Assembly (NCBI RefSeq): GCF_900128995.1
Contig: NZ_FQUE01000007.1
Coordinates: forward strand, 62,001 to 126,000
Direction of reading: 5' to 3'
Length of the DNA stretch: 64,000 nucleotides
From: Loktanella atrilutea
GTDB taxonomy: Bacteria > Pseudomonadota > Alphaproteobacteria > Rhodobacterales > Rhodobacteraceae
Part shown: positions 1-8,386 of the stretch, piece after piece
Layout: each line of letters opens with the position of its first letter
Position numbering within the stretch: position 1 is the first letter of the stretch
Program-made: the position numbers and the translations under genes
The notes under the pieces: model-generated
The model's input: only the letters and a program-made list of their open reading frames with translations
Database searches by the model: none
Told to the model about the DNA's origin: nothing

Positions 1-1
1 G

Positions 2-1573
2 GCTCGCGAAGGTCTGACGACGCTGGAAAGGGTGATCTATCTCGATGGTCGCGGGCTGCGCCGCTATGACCACAGCGCAATGACCAGTTACGCCGATGTG
101 CAGGCAATGGGGCGCAAGTCGGCGCGGCGGGACGAAATGGAGGCCCGCACCGACGCGCGCACTTACGATGACACCTGCGTCATGCTCTATACCTCGGGCA
201 CGACGGGACGACCGAAGGGCGTTGTGCTGTCCAACCGAAATGTGATCGAGACGTCGAAGAATTCAGCCCGCTTCGACGACCTGCGCGCGGGGGACGAGGT
301 GTTGGCCTACCTGCCGATGGCATGGGTGGGAGATTTCATTTTCTCGGTCGGGCAGGCGATGTGGACCGGGTTCTGCGTGAACTGCCCCGAAAGCGCCGAC
401 ACCATGCTGACTGATCTGAGGGAAATCGGGCCGACCTATTTTTTCGCTCCGCCCCGGGTGTTCGAAAACCAGCTGACCACCGTGATGATCCGGATGGAGG
501 ATGCTGGCCAATTCAAGAAGAAGCTGTTCGACCACTATATGAAGGTCGCCCGTCGCGTTGGACCTGCGTTGCTGGATGGCAATTCGGTGAGGGCGTTCGA
601 CCGCCTGCGCTATGCGCTTGGCAATCTGCTCGTCTACGGACCGCTGAAGAACACGCTGGGCCTGTCCCGCGTGCGCGTGGGGTATACGGCGGGGGAAGCG
701 ATCGGGCCAGAGATCTTTGATTTCTATCGTGCGCTGGGCATGAACCTGAAGCAGCTCTACGGCCAGACCGAGGCCACCGTTTTCATCACCCAACAGCCGG
801 ACGGAGAGGTCCGGTCGGACACCGTCGGCGTGCCGTCCCCCGGCGTGGAATTGCGGATCGCCGAGAACGGAGAGGTCTTCTACCGCTCGCCCGGCACCTT
901 TGTGGAATACTACAAGAACCCCGAAAGCACTGCGTCGACCAAGGATTCCGAGGGTTGGGTCGCGACGGGTGACGCGGGCTTCATCGAGGACGGCAGCGGC
1001 CACCTGCGGATCATCGACCGCGCCAAGGATGTGGGCAAGCTGGCTTCTGGGGCGATGTTCGCGCCCAAGTATGTCGAGAACAAGCTGAAGTTCTATCCCA
1101 ACATCCTCGAGGCGGTCGTCTTCGGCGCCGGCCGGGATCACTGCGTGGCCTTTATCAACATCGACCTCGCCGCCGTGGGCAACTGGGCGGAGCGCAACAA
1201 CATCGCCTATTCCTCCTACCAGGAGCTGTCGCAGCACCCGAAGGTGCTCGACCTGGTGGAGGGGCACGTGAACGCGGTGAACGAGAGCATTGCGCAGGAC
1301 CCGATGCTGGCTGCCTGCCAGATCCACCGCTTCCTGATCCTGCACAAGGAACTGGACGCCGACGACGGCGAGATGACCCGGTCGCGCAAGGTCAGGCGCG
1401 CGGTGGTAGGGGACAAGTTCGCCGACCTGATCGCGGCGCTCTACAACGGCGCGCCCGAGATCTATACGGAAACGGAAGTGACATACGAGGACGGCCGCAA
1501 GGGCAAGATCAAGGCGACGTTAGCCATCCGCGATGCGACCGTCGTCGACAGTGCACGGGCGACTGCGGCATGA
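2..1573 (+). CDS. AMP-dependent long-chain acyl-CoA synthetase (5' end outside window)
   Basis: Activates a carboxylic acid to its CoA thioester through an acyl-adenylate. The reading frame is open from base 2, so the N-terminus lies upstream and the first in-window ATG need not be the start. The adenylation P-loop LYTSGTTGRPKG is at about bases 185-220, and an AGEAIGPE / LYGQTEAT block marks the nucleotide-binding half. The C-terminal hinge region carries IDRAKDVGKLASG, and the long tail resembles FadD15-like long-chain synthetases. It sits directly upstream of a Liv-type ABC importer on the same strand and probably activates the imported acid. The substrate cannot be read from the sequence. 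Confidence 0.9.
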   Translation, partial: AREGLTTLERVIYLDGRGLRRYDHSAMTSYADVQAMGRKSARRDEMEARTDARTYDDTCVMLYTSGTTGRPKGVVLSNRNVIETSKNSARFDDLRAGDEVLAYLPMAWVGDFIFSVGQAMWTGFCVNCPESADTMLTDLREIGPTYFFAPPRVFENQLTTVMIRMEDAGQFKKKLFDHYMKVARRVGPALLDGNSVRAFDRLRYALGNLLVYGPLKNTLGLSRVRVGYTAGEAIGPEIFDFYRALGMNLKQLYGQTEATVFITQQPDGEVRSDTVGVPSPGVELRIAENGEVFYRSPGTFVEYYKNPESTASTKDSEGWVATGDAGFIEDGSGHLRIIDRAKDVGKLASGAMFAPKYVENKLKFYPNILEAVVFGAGRDHCVAFINIDLAAVGNWAERNNIAYSSYQELSQHPKVLDLVEGHVNAVNESIAQDPMLAACQIHRFLILHKELDADDGEMTRSRKVRRAVVGDKFADLIAALYNGAPEIYTETEVTYEDGRKGKIKATLAIRDATVVDSARATAA

Positions 1574-1614
1574 CGATTTTTCCTAAAAAATCGTGCCTTC
1601 GGCGGGAGATTGTC
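1573..1614 (+). repeat. Intergenic hairpin-tail repeat, copy 1
   Basis: A perfect 9-bp stem (ACGATTTTT / AAAAATCGT, loop CCTA, bases 1573-1594) overlaps the stop of the acyl-CoA synthetase. It is followed directly by the tail GCCTTCGGCGGGAGATTGTC (1595-1614). The same tail with one base changed recurs at 3525-3544. It lies 26 bases in front of livG. It may act as an mRNA stability or processing element; that role is inference. Confidence 0.6.
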
Positions 1615-1640
1615 CGGCTGGGTGAGGCGGGGGGCCGCGC

Positions 1641-2459
1641 ATGAAAGACACCGCAGCGCCCTACGTCACCACCGACGGTCGCCAGATCGGCGACGTGCTG
1701 ATGGACATGCGCGGCATCACCCTGCGCTTCGGCGGGGTGGAGGCGATCAAGAATATCAGCTTTGACATCCGCGAGGGCGAGATCCGCGCGATCATCGGGC
1801 CGAACGGGGCTGGCAAATCGTCGATGCTGAACGTGATCTCTGGCTTCTATAACCCGCAAGAGGGCGAAGTGTGGTTTCGCGGCGAGAAGCGTCCGGCAAT
1901 GAAGCCTTTTCAGGTCGCGCGTCTTGGCATTGCCCGGACATTCCAGAACATCGCGCTCTTCGACGGGATGAGCGTGCTGGACAACATCATGACCGGGCGG
2001 CTGACCCACATGAAGACCGGGATGCTGTCCCAGATGATCTGGAAGGGTCGCGCCGAGCGGGAAGAGGTCGAGAACCGCGCCGTGGTGGAGCGGATCATCG
2101 ATTTCCTTGAAATTCAGGCGATCCGCAAGACGCCGGTGGGGCGGCTCCCCTATGGCCTGAAGAAGCGGGTGGAACTGGCCCGCGCGCTGGCGGCGGAGCC
2201 GAAGTTGCTGCTGCTGGACGAGCCGATGGCGGGCATGAATGTCGAGGAGAAGGAAGACATGAGCCGCTTCATCCTTGACGTAAACGACGAGTTCGGAACG
2301 ACCATCGCCCTGATCGAGCACGACATGGGCGTGGTGATGGACCTATCCGACCGGGTGGTCGTCATGGACTATGGCCGCAAGATCGGCGACGGCACGCCGT
2401 CCGAGGTGCGCAACAATCAGGAGGTCATCGATGCCTATCTCGGTGTGGCCCATGACTGA
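1641..2459 (+). CDS. livG: Branched-chain amino-acid-type ABC transporter ATP-binding protein (LivG-like)
   Basis: One of two ATPases powering a HAAT-family importer on the cytoplasmic face. At 272 residues it shows Walker A GPNGAGKS (53-60), Q-loop in RTFQN (about 102), Walker B LLLLDEP (about 189-195) and the H-loop histidine in LIEHD (about 227). The signature region reads YGLKKRVELA instead of a canonical LSGGQ, a variant often seen in LivG-type proteins next to acyl-CoA ligases. It is followed 11 bases later by the permease livH. The symbol marks the family role; the cargo is probably not leucine, given the flanking acyl-CoA ligases. Confidence 0.93.
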   Translation: MKDTAAPYVTTDGRQIGDVLMDMRGITLRFGGVEAIKNISFDIREGEIRAIIGPNGAGKSSMLNVISGFYNPQEGEVWFRGEKRPAMKPFQVARLGIARTFQNIALFDGMSVLDNIMTGRLTHMKTGMLSQMIWKGRAEREEVENRAVVERIIDFLEIQAIRKTPVGRLPYGLKKRVELARALAAEPKLLLLDEPMAGMNVEEKEDMSRFILDVNDEFGTTIALIEHDMGVVMDLSDRVVVMDYGRKIGDGTPSEVRNNQEVIDAYLGVAHD

Positions 2460-2470
2460 GGCAGGCGCCC

Positions 2471-3466
2471 ATGTCCGCTGACATCCTTTATACCTTTGAG
2501 GTCGTGATCAACGGACTGATGTCCGGTGTGCTTTATGCACTGGTGGCGCTGGGCTTCGTGCTGATCTTCAAGGCGAGCGGCATCTTCAACTATGCGCAAG
2601 GTGTGATGGCGCTGTTCGCGGCGCTGACGCTGGTGGGGATCATGGAGGGGCAGGTGCCCTTTGCCCATGTCATCAACGCGACTTTCGGAACCGATATCCA
2701 TACCTTCGGCTGGACCGTGCCCGCCCTGCTGGGGATCGCGCTGACACTGGTGGTGATGATCGTCTTTGCCTGGATGGTGCATACCTTCGTGTTCCGGCAC
2801 CTTGTGGGTCAGGAGCCGATCATCCTCTTCATGGCGACCATCGGGCTCGCGTATTTTCTGGAAGGCGTGGGTGATCTGATGTGGGGGTCCGACATCAAGA
2901 CGTTGGACGTGGGCATCCCGCAGGGCGGGTCGCTGTGGGTGGAGAACATTTCGGCCCATCTCGGCGGCGACGATTTCTACGGCTTCTTCATCGACAAGCT
3001 CGACATCACGGCGAGCATCGTGGCGGCGATCCTCGTCGCCGGGCTGATCGTCTTCGCGCAATACACCAAGCAGGGCCGGGCGATGCGGGCGGTGGCCGAT
3101 GATCATCAGGCGGCGCTTTCGGTGGGTATCTCGCTGAACTTCATCTGGGTGCTGGTCTGGTCGCTGGCGGGGATGGTCGCGCTGGTGGCCGGTGTCATGT
3201 GGGGCGCGAAGTCCGGCGTTCAGTTCTCGCTGTCGCTGATCGCGCTGAAGGCGCTGCCGGTCTTGATGCTGGGCGGTTTCACCTCAATCCCCGGCGCCAT
3301 CGTCGGCGGGCTGATCATCGGCGTCGGCGAGAAGTTGTTCGAATATACCGTTGGGCCGATGGTGGGTGGGGCGACCGAGAACTGGTTCGCTTACGTGCTC
3401 GCGCTGATCTTTCTGGTGTTCCGTCCGCAGGGCCTGTTCGGGGAGCGGATCATTGAACGTGTGTGA
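2471..3466 (+). CDS. livH: Branched-chain amino-acid-type ABC transporter permease (LivH-like)
   Basis: Inner-membrane permease subunit of the HAAT importer, 331 residues, within the usual LivH length. The N-terminus INGLMSGVLYALVALGFVLI and the motif IFNYAQGVMAL are typical of LivH. About eight to nine hydrophobic segments are visible, and the EAA-like loop around GRAMRAVADDHQAALSVGI contacts the ATPases. It ends RPQGLFGERIIERV, the usual LivH/LivM terminus. It starts 11 bases after livG. A 101-base structured spacer separates it from livM. Confidence 0.93.
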   Translation: MSADILYTFEVVINGLMSGVLYALVALGFVLIFKASGIFNYAQGVMALFAALTLVGIMEGQVPFAHVINATFGTDIHTFGWTVPALLGIALTLVVMIVFAWMVHTFVFRHLVGQEPIILFMATIGLAYFLEGVGDLMWGSDIKTLDVGIPQGGSLWVENISAHLGGDDFYGFFIDKLDITASIVAAILVAGLIVFAQYTKQGRAMRAVADDHQAALSVGISLNFIWVLVWSLAGMVALVAGVMWGAKSGVQFSLSLIALKALPVLMLGGFTSIPGAIVGGLIIGVGEKLFEYTVGPMVGGATENWFAYVLALIFLVFRPQGLFGERIIERV

Positions 3467-3476
3467 CCTGTCATGC

Positions 3477-3544
3477 GCCCGCGTGAGGCAGAGCCTCACG
3501 ACGCCCGCCCGCCCGGCCACGCGGGCCTTCGGCGGGAGTTTGTC
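3477..3544 (+). repeat. Intergenic hairpin-tail repeat, copy 2
   Basis: A 9-bp inverted repeat GCCCGCGTG (3477-3485) pairs with CACGCGGGC (3518-3526) and encloses a smaller hairpin GTGAGG / CCTCAC (3483-3499). The conserved tail GCCTTCGGCGGGAGTTTGTC follows at 3525-3544. The tail matches copy 1 at 19 of 20 bases, while the stems are unrelated. It lies inside the liv operon between livH and livM. Confidence 0.6.
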
Positions 3545-3567
3545 ACGTCAGATTAGGGGGATGCGTC

Positions 3568-4644
3568 ATGCTCTATCGTGAGGCCGGCGATTTCAAGACG
3601 ACCTACGCGGCGGACAGCCAGACTTTTCCGATTGCCTTCGACCGGTGGCGCTACTGGGCGGTGCTCGCGGTGGCTTGGCTGGTGATCCCCTTCGTCATCG
3701 ACGACTACTGGGCGAACGCGATCCTGGTGCCGTTCCTAATCTATTCCATCGCGGCGATCGGGCTGAACATCCTGACCGGGTACTGCGGGCAGGTCAGCCT
3801 TGGCACCGGCGGGTTCATGGCCGTGGGGGCCTATTCCGTCTACAAGCTGATGACGGCGTTTCCGGACGTCAGCATGTTGATCCATGTCGTGCTGGCGGGG
3901 TTCATCACCGCGGCGGTGGGCGCGGCCTTTGGTCTGCCCAGTTTGCGGATCAAGGGGTTCTACCTTGCCGTGGCAACGCTGGCAGCGCAGTTCTTCCTCG
4001 TATGGCTCTTCAACAAGGTGCCGTGGTTCTACAACTATTCCGCATCCGGCCAGATTTCCGCGCCGGAGCGGTTCGTGGGCGGCATCGCCGTGACCGGGGC
4101 TGGCACGGCGCCTGCCGCGCAATACCTGATCTGCCTGTTCTTCGTGACGCTTTGCGCCCTGCTGGCACGGAATCTGACGCGGGGCAGCGTCGGGCGCAAG
4201 TGGATGGCGATCCGCGACATGGACATCGCGGCCGAGATCATAGGGGTCAATCCGCTGACCGCCAAGCTTTCGGCCTTCGCCGTTTCGTCCTTTTTCATCG
4301 GGATCGCAGGGGCACTGTTCTTTGCTGTCTACCTGGGCGCGGTCGAGGTGGGCGAGGCCTTCGGCATCCAGAAATCCTTCCTCGTGTTGTTCATGTGCAT
4401 CATCGGCGGGCTTGGCAGCATCTTCGGCAGCTTTGCCGGGGCGGCGTTTCTGGTCCTGTTGCCCGTCGCGCTGAAGGTGCTCGGCGTGGATCTGCTGGGT
4501 TGGCCAAGCTCGACCGTCGCGCATCTGCAACTGGTCGCCGTCGGCGCGCTGATCATGTTCTTCTTGATCAAGGAACCGCACGGGTTGGCACAGCTGTGGC
4601 GCATTGCGAAGGAGAAACTGCGGCTTTGGCCGTTTCCATACTGA
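3568..4644 (+). CDS. livM: Branched-chain amino-acid-type ABC transporter permease (LivM-like)
   Basis: Second permease of the importer, 358 residues, pairing with LivH in the inner membrane. The core motif LNILTGYCGQVSLGTGGFMA matches the LivM signature, and RKWMAIRDMDIAAEIIGVN is the cytoplasmic loop that docks on the ATPase. About ten hydrophobic segments are apparent. The roughly 30-residue N-terminal extension before the first membrane segment (MLYREAGDFKTTY) is typical of LivM proteins in acyl-CoA-ligase-linked clusters. The binding-protein gene follows after 79 bases. Confidence 0.93.
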   Translation: MLYREAGDFKTTYAADSQTFPIAFDRWRYWAVLAVAWLVIPFVIDDYWANAILVPFLIYSIAAIGLNILTGYCGQVSLGTGGFMAVGAYSVYKLMTAFPDVSMLIHVVLAGFITAAVGAAFGLPSLRIKGFYLAVATLAAQFFLVWLFNKVPWFYNYSASGQISAPERFVGGIAVTGAGTAPAAQYLICLFFVTLCALLARNLTRGSVGRKWMAIRDMDIAAEIIGVNPLTAKLSAFAVSSFFIGIAGALFFAVYLGAVEVGEAFGIQKSFLVLFMCIIGGLGSIFGSFAGAAFLVLLPVALKVLGVDLLGWPSSTVAHLQLVAVGALIMFFLIKEPHGLAQLWRIAKEKLRLWPFPY

Positions 4645-4723
4645 TACCGTGCGGGGGATGCCCCGCCGGGACCGACCGGGCGCACCCCGGCATTCACGAT
4701 CAATCTTTGGGAGGAGACTTGAG

Positions 4724-6007
4724 ATGAAGACGAAGACATTTGTTACAGCGGCGATGGCCGGTCTGCTGGCCGGCAGTGCCGCATGGGCGGAACTGGTGGT
4801 TCCCGACCTGAGCTATCGCACGGGCCCCTATGCGGCGAACGGCACGCCGTTTTCCGATGGCTATCAGGATTACCTGAACCTGCTGAACGCCCGTGACGGC
4901 GGCATCGGCGGCGAGATGATCCGCATCAACGAATGCGAGACCGCCTACAACACCGAGAAGGGCGTCGAATGCTACGAAGCGACGAAGGGTGACAGCCCGC
5001 TGATCTATGAACCGCTGTCGACGGGCATCACCTATCAGCTGATTCCCAAGGTCAGCGCGGACGGTATCCCGATGCATACGCTGGGTTATGGACGGACCTC
5101 GGCCGCGGCTGGCGAGACGTTCCCGTGGATCTTCAATTATCCGGCGACTTACTGGGATGCGGCGAGTGTCGCGATCAATTACTTGTTAAGCGAGAATAAC
5201 GACGATCTGTCGGGCAAGAAGATTGCGCTGATTTACCACAACTCTGCCTACGGCAAGGAGCCGATCCGCACGCTGGAAGCGCTGGCGTCCAAGCACGGCT
5301 TCACCCTGAGCCAGCTGCCGGTCGATCCTCCGGGGCAGGAGCAGAAGTCGCAGTGGCTGCAGATCCGGCGCGAGCGGCCAGACTACGTCATCATGTGGGG
5401 CTGGGGTGTGCAGAACCAGGTCGCCATTCAGGAGGCCGCGAACGTCGGATTTCCGATGGATCATTTCATTGGTAACTGGTGGGCCGGGGCAGAGCCGGAC
5501 GTGATGCCGGCTGGCATGGCGGCCGACGGCTACAAGGCGCTGAACATGAACCGGGTGCAGGACTATCCTGTCCTGAAGGAAATCCAGGCGCAGGTCATCG
5601 ACGCGGGCAACGGGGCCGGCGACGGGTCCAACGTGGGACAGGTTCTGTACATCCGGGGCATGTACAACGCCATGCTGACGGCCGAGGCGATTGCGAAGGC
5701 GCAGGAGCTGGCCGGCACTTCGCAGATCACCGCCGCCCAGATGCGCGCCGGGATGGAGGCGCTGGAGATCACCAATGCCCGCATGGCGGAACTGGGAATG
5801 GAAGGCATCGGGCCGGAATTCAAGGTCTCCTGCCAGAACCACTCCGGGTCGGGCGAGGGGTTGGTGCAGCAGTGGAACGCGGCCGAAAAGAAATGGGTGC
5901 CGCTGACCGACTTCATCACCCCGGACAAGAGCGTGATCGACCCGCTGATCGCCGAGGATGCGGCGGCCTATGCGGCCGAGAACAATATCACGCCGGGCTG
6001 TCTGTAA
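4724..6007 (+). CDS. Periplasmic substrate-binding protein of the HAAT importer
   Basis: Captures the substrate in the periplasm and delivers it to LivHM. The chosen ATG at 4724 follows GGGAGGAGAC and gives a clean Sec signal peptide (MKTKTFVTAAMAGLLAGSAA, cleavage after AWA at about residue 22). The 427-residue product has the Peripla_BP_6 layout, with NARDGGIGGE near the start and a KIALIYHNSAYGKEP strand-turn in the second lobe. An upstream in-frame extension exists but lacks a signal sequence and was rejected. The cargo is unknown; the flanking acyl-CoA ligases point to a carboxylate. Confidence 0.92.
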   Translation: MKTKTFVTAAMAGLLAGSAAWAELVVPDLSYRTGPYAANGTPFSDGYQDYLNLLNARDGGIGGEMIRINECETAYNTEKGVECYEATKGDSPLIYEPLSTGITYQLIPKVSADGIPMHTLGYGRTSAAAGETFPWIFNYPATYWDAASVAINYLLSENNDDLSGKKIALIYHNSAYGKEPIRTLEALASKHGFTLSQLPVDPPGQEQKSQWLQIRRERPDYVIMWGWGVQNQVAIQEAANVGFPMDHFIGNWWAGAEPDVMPAGMAADGYKALNMNRVQDYPVLKEIQAQVIDAGNGAGDGSNVGQVLYIRGMYNAMLTAEAIAKAQELAGTSQITAAQMRAGMEALEITNARMAELGMEGIGPEFKVSCQNHSGSGEGLVQQWNAAEKKWVPLTDFITPDKSVIDPLIAEDAAAYAAENNITPGCL

Positions 6008-6014
6008 CCTTTGT

Positions 6015-6072
6015 CGGGTGGCCCCGCGGGGCCACCCGAATCTTCGAGTATTTCTGAAAAAGCGAGGACAGG
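6015..6072 (+). repeat. Intergenic hairpin-tail repeat, copy 3 (GAGTATTT type)
   Basis: A perfect 24-nt palindrome at 6015-6038 (arms CGGGTGGCCCCG / CGGGGCCACCCG) is followed by TTCGAGTATTTCTGAAAAAG and CGAGGACAGGG. Nearly the same tail occurs on the opposite strand at 59637-59672. It sits between the binding-protein stop and livF, and its end supplies the purine-rich region before the livF start. Confidence 0.65.
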
Positions 6073-6080
6073 GCCGCGCC

Positions 6081-6902
6081 ATGGTGGAGACTGCCGAGAC
6101 CGAGACCTTGCTGGAGGTCAGCAATATCGAGGTGATCTACAATCACGTGATCCTCGTGCTGAAGGGCGTGAGCCTGAAGGTGCCGAAGGGCGGGATCACT
6201 GCTTTGCTGGGTGGCAACGGGGCAGGCAAGACCACGACGCTGAAGGCGATATCCAACTTGCTGCACTCCGAACGGGGTGCGGTGACCAAGGGCAGTATCC
6301 ACTATCGCGGCGAGCGGGTGCAGGAGCTTTCGCCGGAGGCGCTGGTGAAGCGCGGCGTGATCCAGGTGATGGAGGGGCGGCACTGCTTCGAACACCTGAC
6401 GATCGAAGAGAACCTGATGACCGGCGCCTATACCCGCAGCGCGTCCAAGGGGGCGGTCAGCGCCGATCTCGAGATGGTCTATACCTATTTCCCGCGCCTG
6501 CGAGAGCGACGCAAGAGTCAGGCGGGCTACACCTCTGGTGGAGAGCAGCAGATGTGCGCGATCGGGCGGGCATTGATGAGCCGTCCCGAAACGATTCTGC
6601 TGGACGAGCCTTCGATGGGTCTTGCGCCGCAGCTGGTCGAGGAGATCTTTGGCATTGTCAGGGATCTCAATGCGCGCGAAGGTGTCAGCTTTCTGCTGGC
6701 AGAGCAGAATACCAACGTCGCCCTTCGGTTCGCGCACCACGGCTATATCCTTGAAAGCGGACGGGTCGTCATGGAAGGGCCGGCGCAGGATCTGCGCGAG
6801 AACCCCGATGTGAAGGAGTTCTACCTGGGCGTATCCGACGAAGGACGGAAGTCATTTCGGGATGTGCGCAGTTATCGCAGGCGCAAGCGCTGGCTAGCCT
6901 GA
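6081..6902 (+). CDS. livF: Branched-chain amino-acid-type ABC transporter ATP-binding protein (LivF-like)
   Basis: Second ATPase of the importer. The start at 6081 gives 273 residues, slightly longer than the usual 235-250 because of a basic C-terminal tail (RSYRRRKRWLA). Visible are Walker A GGNGAGKT (44-51), signature TSGGEQQ (151-157), Walker B ILLDEP (172-177) and the LivF-typical LLAEQN in place of the H-loop. It is the last liv gene; the following 113 bases are AT-rich by local standards and lead into a secreted-protein gene, so the transporter transcript may end here. Confidence 0.93.
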   Translation: MVETAETETLLEVSNIEVIYNHVILVLKGVSLKVPKGGITALLGGNGAGKTTTLKAISNLLHSERGAVTKGSIHYRGERVQELSPEALVKRGVIQVMEGRHCFEHLTIEENLMTGAYTRSASKGAVSADLEMVYTYFPRLRERRKSQAGYTSGGEQQMCAIGRALMSRPETILLDEPSMGLAPQLVEEIFGIVRDLNAREGVSFLLAEQNTNVALRFAHHGYILESGRVVMEGPAQDLRENPDVKEFYLGVSDEGRKSFRDVRSYRRRKRWLA

Positions 6903-7015
6903 CAATTTGACAAAATATTGCCGAACTGATCCATTTTAAGAAACTTTATTGCAATATCCTCATTGTCTCGTATCGGCGGTCGCTACCGCCAATAATCTGA
7001 TGAGGAGCATCTGAA

Positions 7016-7717
7016 ATGAAAATGACGCTTTTGAGCGGCATCAGCGCGATCGCGATGTCCTGCGGCGCGGTGCCGGCCTTTGCCGCAGCCCATACAGGCG
7101 ACGCCATGATGACCTGCGAGCAGTTCCTGGCCTTGGCGCCCGCGGATCAGGAAACAGGGGCGCAGACCCTAGCCGCGGCCGGCCGCGAAAAATCCATGGG
7201 CAGCAGCGATGTGACTGCCTCCAGCCCTGACACGACTTCGACCGATACGAGTGCCTCGGCTACAGATTCCAGCGCAGCGACTGGAACGATGGCGACTGAC
7301 AGTGCTGCGGCACCAACCGAATCCGATGCGACCGTGAATGCCGATGGCAGCGCGTCGATGGATGGCACGATGCCCGCGGATTCGACCCCCGACGCGACCG
7401 CTTCGGCCGATGGTAGCATGACCACCGGTGACAGCGCCACGACGGGATCGGCGACGGCCGATGCGGCGACATCCACAGACAGCAGCGCGACCGATACGGG
7501 CAGTTCGACCACTGCCGACAGCGGCTCGGCGACGGCTGACAGCGGTGCGACCACCACGGCCGACAGCGGCAGTGCGACTGGCACCGACAATAGCGCAACA
7601 ATGTCGGCCGACAGCACTTCTGACACTGCGTCCGGCAGCAGCATGGACAATGCATCGTCGGATATCGTGCTGGCACTGGTGACGATCTGCGGCAATTCCG
7701 GTCAGGCTGCGAACTGA
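7016..7717 (+). CDS. Secreted HdeA-like protein with a long Ser/Thr/Ala/Asp-rich insertion
   Basis: Predicted periplasmic protein of 233 residues with a signal peptide (cleavage near residue 25, AFAAA). Residues 32-52 (MTCEQFLALAPADQETGA) match the first helix of HdeA/HdeB acid-stress chaperones, and the end (VLALVTICGN, Cys225) resembles their last helix. Cys34 and Cys225 would be the disulfide pair. Between them, residues about 60-208 are a disordered-looking acidic run of Ser, Thr, Ala, Asp and Gly. The next gene has the same two ends with a much shorter middle. HdeA function (acid-induced chaperoning) is inference from the ends only. Confidence 0.7.
   Translation: MKMTLLSGISAIAMSCGAVPAFAAAHTGDAMMTCEQFLALAPADQETGAQTLAAAGREKSMGSSDVTASSPDTTSTDTSASATDSSAATGTMATDSAAAPTESDATVNADGSASMDGTMPADSTPDATASADGSMTTGDSATTGSATADAATSTDSSATDTGSSTTADSGSATADSGATTTADSGSATGTDNSATMSADSTSDTASGSSMDNASSDIVLALVTICGNSGQAAN
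7193..7640 (+). repeat. Low-complexity coding stretch (Thr-Ala-Asp-Ser) inside the HdeA-like gene
   Basis: About 450 bases encode short, imperfect recurrences such as ADSG, TTADSGSAT and TDSSAT. The DNA repeats are degenerate (mixed GCG/GCC, ACG/ACC and AGC/TCC codons), so the pattern is held mainly at protein level. This is the kind of sequence expected to vary in length between strains. Confidence 0.65.
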
Positions 7718-7746
7718 CCAGCGGCAACCGCCACCGGCCCCGGGGG

Positions 7747-7770
7747 CGCGCGGCATTGCCGCGCGTCCTT
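7747..7770 (+). terminator. Possible intrinsic terminator after the long HdeA-like gene
   Basis: An 8-bp perfect GC stem CGCGCGGC / GCCGCGCG with loop ATT (7747-7765) is followed by TCCTTTG. The T-tract is short, so termination strength is uncertain. Confidence 0.45.
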
Positions 7771-7895
7771 TGCCGCACCAGCCCTTTGCCCGCGTCGCGA
7801 TAGTGTGCCGCGGCGCGGCGGCGGTGACCCTGATCCTGCTGTAACCACAGATAGGATTGCATCCCGCAGTCCTTTATCATTTCTGGAGACGATCG

Positions 7896-8276
7896 ATGAA
7901 GACCACCTGCCTGATTGGCCTGTTCAGCGTATTGGCCACGCCGCTGCTGGCGCAGACCCAGCCAGAGACCGGCACTGGGAACCCGACGCTGTCCTGCAAG
8001 CAGTACCTCGAAATGGACGAGGCCGCGCAACAGGATGCCATCGCGACTCTGATGACCGTCGGATCGAACGAGATGCCGCCGGCCGACGCCGGAAAGGACA
8101 GTGGCGACGTCGGCAACATGACATCGTCCGATGCGGCCGCAGCCCCAGCGGATTCGGCGATGACGAAAGAGAACTCCGATACCGGCGCCGACAATATGGG
8201 CGTCGGGGCAGAGGTGTCGCCCGACATGGTGCGCGCAGTGGTCAACATCTGCCAGAACTCGGCCGAACCGTCCTGA
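7896..8276 (+). CDS. Secreted HdeA-like protein (short paralogue)
   Basis: A 126-residue predicted periplasmic protein. The ATG at 7896 follows CTGGAGACGATCG and begins a signal peptide cleaved near LLAQ (residue 20). LSCKQYLEMDEAAQQDAIA (32-50, Cys34) and VSPDMVRAVVNICQ (about 107-120, Cys119) are the two conserved ends of the HdeA/HdeB family. HdeA reads similarly at both ends, including the P-x-hydrophobic-V helix start. The middle (about 60-105) is short, acidic and Ser/Asp-rich. It is clearly a paralogue of the gene at 7016. It may help protect periplasmic proteins in acid; this is inference. Confidence 0.72.
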   Translation: MKTTCLIGLFSVLATPLLAQTQPETGTGNPTLSCKQYLEMDEAAQQDAIATLMTVGSNEMPPADAGKDSGDVGNMTSSDAAAAPADSAMTKENSDTGADNMGVGAEVSPDMVRAVVNICQNSAEPS

Positions 8277-8386
8277 TCCCAGACGCTGACAGCCACGCGT
8301 TATTGCATAGCGGGGGGCGTCATCCCTAGCTTTCGCCCGTCCGGGGCGGCACACTGTCGCCAGACCCGGACAGGAGGAAGACCACG

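Noticed and set aside
263-1345. Long minus-strand open frame opposite the acyl-CoA synthetase
   Set aside because: High-GC antisense shadow, no domain, no ribosome-binding site; the plus strand carries clear ANL motifs.
3645-4727. 360-codon plus-strand frame inside livM
   Set aside because: Out-of-frame shadow, arginine- and glycine-rich, while livM in the other frame has full family motifs.
6907-6940. Sigma-70-like promoter (TTGACA at 6907-6912) before the HdeA-like genes
   Set aside because: No good -10 at 16-18 bases; the best AT-rich hexamer is about 20 bases away, so it is not reported as a feature.
7193-7640. Possible CRISPR-like array
   Set aside because: The recurrences are short, irregular and in frame with a coding sequence; there are no constant repeats with unique spacers and no cas genes.
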